Below are positions 57,516 to 64,000 of a DNA stretch of 64,000 nt, piece by piece (position 1 is the stretch's first letter; each line of letters starts with the position of its first letter). The stretch is from positions 1,798,001-1,862,000 of the forward strand of contig BLAL01000356.1 of NCBI GenBank assembly GCA_015698045.1. The letters are read 5' to 3'. The position numbers were made by a program, and so were the translations under genes. This DNA is from Rhizophagus clarus. Its lineage: Eukaryota; Glomeromycota; Glomeromycetes; Glomerales; Glomeraceae. Under the pieces are notes generated by a model that was not told the DNA's origin, made no database searches, and saw only the letters and a program-made list of their open reading frames with translations.

Positions 57516-60500
57516 ATGATAAGTAATAGCAATAATATAACTAATACCAATCCAATACTTAATAATTTAAACCCCCAAAATAATACAATTAAAATAAAAC
57601 AAAAAGAAAAAAGAAAAAAAAGAAAAAAAAAAAAACAAACAACCTATTATATGATTTTTCATCAAATGAAAAAAAACAACACAATAATATTTGTAAAAAT
57701 ATAGCAACATTAAATATAAAACAAATGTCTATAATCAAACATCAATTATTATATGATTTAGCAGAAAGAGAAAATATAAATATATTAGGCATTTCAGAAA
57801 TAGGAATTTCAGATAAAAATATGAAGTTACATGCTATTAATAATAATAAATATAATATATACTACCATAACATTGGAAAAAACAAAGATAGTGGAGTAGC
57901 AATTATCATTAAAAAAGAATTATCAAAAAATATTAGCAAAATAGAGAAATACAAAGGGCAGATTATTTATATTGACCTTTTTTTTAGAAAGAAAAGAAAT
58001 TTAAAAGTAATTCAAGTATATAATAAAGTGAATTCAGCAAAAGCAAATATTAGTAAAGAAATCATAGAAACAAATAAAGAAATAATTAAAACAATAATTG
58101 ATGGAAAAAAAAAAAATATGGAAATAGTAGTAATGGGTGATTTTAATCAACAATATGAAAAATATAATAATAGAAAACTCAGTAATAAGATTACTACTAG
58201 AAAACATAAAATATTTAAAAAATTAGAAGAATTAAATATGAGAGATATACAAAAAGAATTTAATAATAATGATAAAATTCAGCTTACTTTTATTGGTAAT
58301 AATAATAGAAAATCAAGAATCGATTATATTTGGACAACAGAAAATATTTATTTAGAAACAATAAAATTTATAAATAAAAAACAACAATATATAAATACAG
58401 ATCACAATATGCTTCAATTTAAATTTAATGGTGAAGGAATTTGTGATAATTATTTACCACCATTACCATCTATTGTAAAAAAAAAGAAGTATTTTTATAT
58501 GATAAATTATCAGATGAAAGTAAAGAAGAATTAAGAAATGAATTATCTTTTAAGCAAATTAAAAGTTATTATGATTTAAAATTAATGAATTTAGAAGAAA
58601 AATGGAATTTTTACAAACAAGAATTAATTAAAGCAAAACATAAGCATATAATAAAAAAAGCAATTAAATTACAAAAGAATATCATAACTCCAATTAAACA
58701 ATCAGATAATTATAAAAATTTGCGATATATTATTTATATACGAAGAAAAATTAAAAGAAAGAAAGAACAAGAAAAATTAGCAAAAAATTGGTTTGGACAT
58801 AAAAAGAAAATAAAACAAATATTATATATGTATGAAGAACCTGAAGATAATTATATGATAATTAAATGTAAATTTATACCAAAAGTATTAATTAATATAC
58901 TTATAACAGAATTAAATACAATATATGAAAAAGTTTTAATAACGTTAAAAAGTGAAATAGAAAAAATAAAAAAAAAAAAAATAGAAAAAGCAATTGAAAG
59001 TCAATGCAGAGATTTAGAAGAAAACAAAAAACGTATACTTGATAGTATAGCAAAACGTGAAATTAGAACTATCATAATTGATCGAGTATTAATAACAGAT
59101 GAAAAAGATCAAGATATTTTATTAACTAGACCAGAAGAAATTAAAAAGGAAGTAAATAGACATTTTCAGATGATTACAGGTGTTATTAATAAAGATAAAA
59201 ATATTCCTAAAGATTGGTTAAATAAATATAATCCTAAAGAAGAAATTGATAAAAATATTTATAATAATATATTACAACCAATAAATGCAATAGAATGAGA
59301 AGAGACTATTAAAAATCTTTCTAATGGAAAAGCTAGTGGACCTAGTTCAATGACTTATGATGATATTAAACTAGCATCAAAAGAATTTAACAATATTTTA
59401 AAAATGATAGTTAATGAAATTTTTGAGACACAAGTAATTCCAGCTGATTGGAAAAAGGCAAATGTTTATCCGATACCAAAGCCTAAACCCTGGGGGTTCC
59501 AATTGATTAACACAAGACCAATTACATTATTGGAACCTGCAAGAAAGTTAATGATGAAAATTATAACTAATAGACTTTCAAAAATAATACAAGAAAAAAA
59601 TGTATTACAGGGATTTCAATTTGCTGGATTACCTCTAGCATCAACTTTTGAACCTTTAAGAATCCTTAATGAAATTATACAATATGCCAATGAATATGAT
59701 AAAGATTTATGGCTTTTAGCATTAGATATGTCAAAAGCCTATGATCAGGTTAATATATTTATGTTGAAAAAATCTTTAAAAAGAATTAAAATTCCAATAA
59801 AATTAATTAATATAATTAAAGAATTATTCTTAGGAAGAAGTAATCAAGTATTTATATCAGTAGGATTAACAGAACCATACAATGTAAAGATAGAAATAGA
59901 TCAAGGGGAAATAATATCACCATTACTCTGGTGTATATATTATGATCCTTTTTTAACAAAAATAAGAAAATGAATATTGGATATAAATTAACAGGAAGAA
60001 AAGTCTTAAATATTTATAAAAATATACAACAAAATATTTTACAACAATTCCTGGACTCTCGTACATGGATGACACAAACTTCATCTCAGATAATCAGATT
60101 GAATTGGAAAGTATTTTGAAAATAGCAGATTCATTTTATAATTTAAATGATATAAAAATAAATAAAGAGAAATCTGATTTATTATTAAGAAAAAAGAAAA
60201 AAGCAAAATTATAAAATGAAGTATTAATTAAATTTGGGAATAATGAGATTAAATTAAATCCAATAAAAGCAAATGGATCAATCTGAATTCTTGGTGTATG
60301 GTTCAATGCATATAATCAAAGAAAACATATCATTAATCAAATTAAAGAAGAAATTCAAAATGTAAATAACAATATGTTAAAGAAAAAAGCAGTTACAGAT
60401 AAACAGATGATGTATGTTTTTAATGCTTTAATTCTACCAAAAATAGAATATCGTACTCAACTTACGATTCTAACAGATGATGAATGTAATAACTTGATGA

Positions 60501-63035
60501 AACCAATAAGAAAAACCTTTAAAAATAAACTTTATTTGGCATCAACAATTCCTAATTCAATAATAGAATGTAACCTTTTATATGATTTGAGACAGATAAA
60601 TTATAATCATATTCAATCAAAAGTTACTAACTTTTTTATACAAATAAATGACAAAGGAATCTTAACAGAAATAACTAAGATAAGATTATATAATGTACAA
60701 GAACATTTATTATTAGATGATAATCCTTTATATGTGTTCTCATTAAAAAATATTAAAAAATTAAAAAAAATAGAAAAAAAAATAAAAAATAACTTTATAA
60801 TTGAAAATTTAATATTATTAAGAAAAAACAATTTAAGTATTGAAGATAATATAGAAAAAAGTTGGTTTAATAATTTTAAAATAAAAGGAGGTAAAAAGAA
60901 AATCTATAAAGTAGTTTCAGATGAAACATATGTAAGTAATTTTAAGGATTTGAAAAAATATAATATAATTTTTTTAGATCAAATCACTTCATTAAAAGGA
61001 GATAAGCTATTAAGTTGGAAAGAAATGAATAATAAGAAATATATTAAAAAAGGAATTAAAGGATGAATGTTACCAGAACCAAAAAATTATTATAAAATAG
61101 GAAAAGAAATAACATACAGTAAAGAAAATAGTAAAATAAGAGTAGAATTACAAGAAATGGATATGATTACAAATATAAAAGGTTATGAATTATATTCAGT
61201 AATAACTGATCCAACATCAAAAAGAATAGTAATGACAATTAAAGATAATATAATATTAGGAAAAGTAATTATAGTGGAACAAAGAGAAACTTATATTCAA
61301 TATTATCAAATTATTTCACATGATAAAGATATAAATATAATAATTAAAAAGTGTGAAGGATGTAATAAAAATGAAGATACTTATTTTAAACAAAAAAATA
61401 AATGTGTAATAATGCAAAATAATGATAAAGTGTTTTTTGTAGAAAACAGAAAATGTAATATAAAGAATCTTGGAAATAATGCTATAATATTAGAAGATAT
61501 CCAGTTATCAAATATTGAGCAATTATTATATGGTAATGAAATATTTTCTTATGAACCAATGGTATATATGGCAGATGATTGTAGAATTGAAGAAAATAAT
61601 GCCAAAGATATTATTTCATTATATTTAGATAATTCATTAGATCGTGAAAAACTAATTATAATTAAAGAAAAATTAAAATTAATAAAGAATAATATAATAT
61701 ATATTGATGGTTCTATCAAGAATAATAGCACTAAAGAATGTGAATCAATTTTTGGCGCAATTTTTTATAATAAAAACTTTATAGAAATAGCTGAATTTTA
61801 TTCAACATATGAAAATTGGATATCAACTAATAAAGCAGAAATATTAGCATTACTAATTGCATTAATTGTACAACCAGAAAATAGAGAAGTTAAAATTTTC
61901 ACAGATAGCATAATAGTATTTAATAACTTTATGTTAATTAAAGAAAAACATTATAATTTAACTCCAAGACAAATATTTAAATTAGCCTCAAATAATACAT
62001 TATGGGCAACAATTATGGATATTATTAAAAAATTAAAATTAAGTTGATGTATTAAAAATAAATGCTCATTCAGGAGATAAATATAATGAAGAAGTAGATA
62101 AGAGAATAAAAGAACAATATGTAAATATAGGAAGAATGGGAATCAATATAAAAGGTTCAACAGACATTATTTCATATGTACCAAAATGGAGAAATATAGT
62201 TATAGAGAAAAACCTTAGAAAATTTATGACAAATATAACCCGTACAAAAGGTCTAGAAAAGTTCTTAAATCAAAATCGTAATAATAAATATAGAAAATTA
62301 CAAGTAGACTGGAAGATCACCTTTGCATATCTAAAAGGTAATGAAACTTATTATACAACAACTTTTAAAGATTGCAGAAGAAAAAGAATAAAAATCCAGA
62401 GACTAATGAAAGAAATACCAACCATTGAACAGATGAAAAAATCTCAATATAATATATATAAAAAATGGAAATGTGTTCAATGTAATAGGAAAAAAGAAAC
62501 TTTTATTCATATATGGAAATGTAATAAGAATAAAAAAATATTAAGAAAAATTCAAAAAATAGTTTTAAAATATCTTATAAGATTAATAAATGAAATATCA
62601 GATAATAATATAGAAATAAGAATAGAAGATTTTGAGCAATTATCTATATTTAAAATAATTGATGATAATCAAAATCTTTCCTTCATTGATATAATTAAAG
62701 GAATTTTCCCACTGGAATTAACAGATCTAATTAAAACTAATATTGGAAATCAAACAAAAAAAATCATAGAAATAGGAAAAAAATTTTTAGAATTTGTATT
62801 TGATATATTACATGAAAAGATATGGAAATCACGTTGTAAAAAAATGAAGAAAAAAGAAAAAGAAAAAAAGATCACCAAGAAAATGAAAAAGATGAGAAGT
62901 TATGATAAAAATCAGAAAAAAATAGTATCAACTAATCAAATTAATAAATATGTTAATTTGGGTGGATTAATAGATAACATATACTTTGGGAGAAATATAT
63001 TGGATTTTATAGTATATGTGAACCTAGTTAGATAG
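57516..63035 (+). pseudogene. LINE ORF2 polyprotein (endonuclease, RT, RNase H, C2HC), broken
   Basis: The ATG at 57516 comes one base after the ORF1 stop (TAATATG). A shift in the A run at 57600-57640 leads into the AP-endonuclease (NIATLNIKQ, GISEIGI, VMGDFNQQY, SRIDYIW, NTDHNM). A shift near 58490 precedes the RT: NGKASGPSS, NVYPIPKPKPWGF, LALDMSKAYDQ (motif A), DQGEIISPLLWCIYYDP (motif B) and YMDDTNF at 60062 (motif C, after another shift). RNase H has YIDGS, KAEILALL, FTDS and, after a shift at 62045, AHSGDKYNEEVDK. A CX2CX8HX3C knuckle (CVQCNRKKETFIHIWKC) follows near 62480. In-frame TGA at 59296, 59971, 60283 and 61064 and TAA at 60211 add to about nine breaks. Confidence 0.88.
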
Positions 63036-63338
63036 AAAGAATTTATTTATAATAATTTTATTCATTTTTATTTTATTTTTTACTTTAGATTATTTTCTTT
63101 ATTTTGTCCAGTTTCTGGATAAGTAGTATTTTTATTCTTTCTTTTATTTATCATCTAACCTGGTTTAACAGATAATTAATTTCTTAGAAATTTTTTATTA
63201 GTTAGGATAAACTAGAATTGTAGTCATATATAGTTTCTTTATAAACTATAAGACCTAATCAGTTTTCCAACATGTACCTTAAAATCCTATTTTAAATAAA
63301 ATTGAATTGTTTACTAGTAAAAAAAAAAAAAAAAAAAA

Positions 63339-64000
63339 GCTTAAAGAATTTATGCATAATGAATAATGCATATACTTATGCTTAGGCTTTTTTTGACATC
63401 AAAAGAGTAAAATTGCGATTTAGACCTTCCTGTGCCACTTTCATTGCATGTTTAGTTGAGTTATCAAATAATAAGTTTCTGCAAATTTTTTTAATTTTGT
63501 TGATCCTACTTTTTAATTTTGTTGATCCTATCAAGAAAACCATCAATTGTACCCGCTAAAAACAAAAGTTTATTAATAAATTCTGCCAAAAAACAACCAG
63601 GACTAAAGAAAATTATTAAATAGGTTATATTAGAGAAAGAAAAAAATAAACATAAAATTATTTTTTTTATTAAATAATTAATCATTTTTGTTATTTTTTT
63701 CATTAAAATGTCAAAATGATTAACAATCAAGAAAATTATTTTCTTAATCAAAATAATTATGAAAAATTTGTTTTTTCTAAAGTCATTTTTTTTAAACAAA
63801 ACAATTTAATTAAGAAAAACAATTGTTTTTTTATTATTGAAACAATAGTAAAAATGATAAACAATAGAATATTTTGTTTTTTTAAAAAAAAAGAAAAATA
63901 ATTTTTTTAGTTATTCAGTTTAAAAATTGTTTAAGAAATAGTTTATTTTATTTTGATTTTCCAGTTTAAAAAAAAAAAATAATAATAATTTTGAATTTTT
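63339..64000. other. AT-rich flank, nothing recognised
   Basis: Past the LINE target duplication. A 22-base direct repeat (TTTTTAATTTTGTTGATCCT) occurs twice in tandem near 63489-63530. Open frames here are low complexity. Confidence 0.55.

Larger units (their letters stand above)
55236..63338 (+). mobile_element. Near full-length LINE (ORF1, APE, RT, RNase H) with TSD and poly(A)
   Basis: 8.1 kb. The 5' flank AGCTTAAAGCATTTATG (55219-55235) is repeated with one difference (AGCTTAAAGAATTTATG) right after the poly(A) run of about 20 A that ends at 63338, as expected for target-primed insertion. The order is a 170-bp 5' UTR, ORF1, ORF2 and a 3' UTR of about 280 bp. ORF1 has one stop; ORF2 has several stops and shifts, so it is no longer active. 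The coding strand is extremely A-rich and almost free of CG. The related LINE at the start of the window ends in AAAT repeats instead, so the two differ in tail type. Confidence 0.9.

Overview
The window looks like nuclear DNA of an arbuscular mycorrhizal fungus (Glomeromycotina, most like Rhizophagus). This is inferred from four things: very AT-rich sequence, short GT-AG introns, expanded families of tyrosine-kinase-like (TKL) kinases with Sel1 repeats and of BTB-TLDc proteins, and a heavy load of LINEs and TIR transposons. No rRNA, CRISPR array or convincing tRNA gene was seen.

Layout. 1-3292: the 3' part of a LINE. 3293-7135 and 34372-39760: two copies of a duplicated segment. Each carries a short two-exon gene for a 41-42 residue cysteine-rich secreted peptide and differs from the other by clean transposon insertions. 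7862-8896: a hAT-like element with another element inside it. 9232-26000: a kinase/Sel1 family cluster, made of one kinase+Sel1 gene split by a single stop, one minus-strand kinase relic, and two Sel1-only genes that keep the kinase-gene leader; a fifth, decayed member lies at 30512-32320. 13597-15304: a multi-exon minus-strand gene of unknown function. 26966-28447: an intact BTB-TLDc gene. 40554-44015: an intact Na+/K+-ATPase-like P-type ATPase with altered cation-site residues. 45944-48896: a decayed Mutator-like element with a MITE inside its transposase. 51270-54496: a 3.2 kb foldback element with minisatellite arms and a further nested element. 55236-63338: a nearly full-length LINE with ORF1, endonuclease, reverse transcriptase, RNase H, poly(A) and target-site duplications.

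The genes I judge likely to work are the P-type ATPase, the BTB-TLDc gene, the two small secreted peptide genes, the Sel1-only gene at 22383 and perhaps the minus-strand gene at 13597. The rest is mobile DNA or decaying family members. The most interesting points are the paired cysteine-rich peptide genes, the precise loss of a kinase domain in the Sel1 family together with a shared upstream box, and the unusual ion-site residues of the ATPase.
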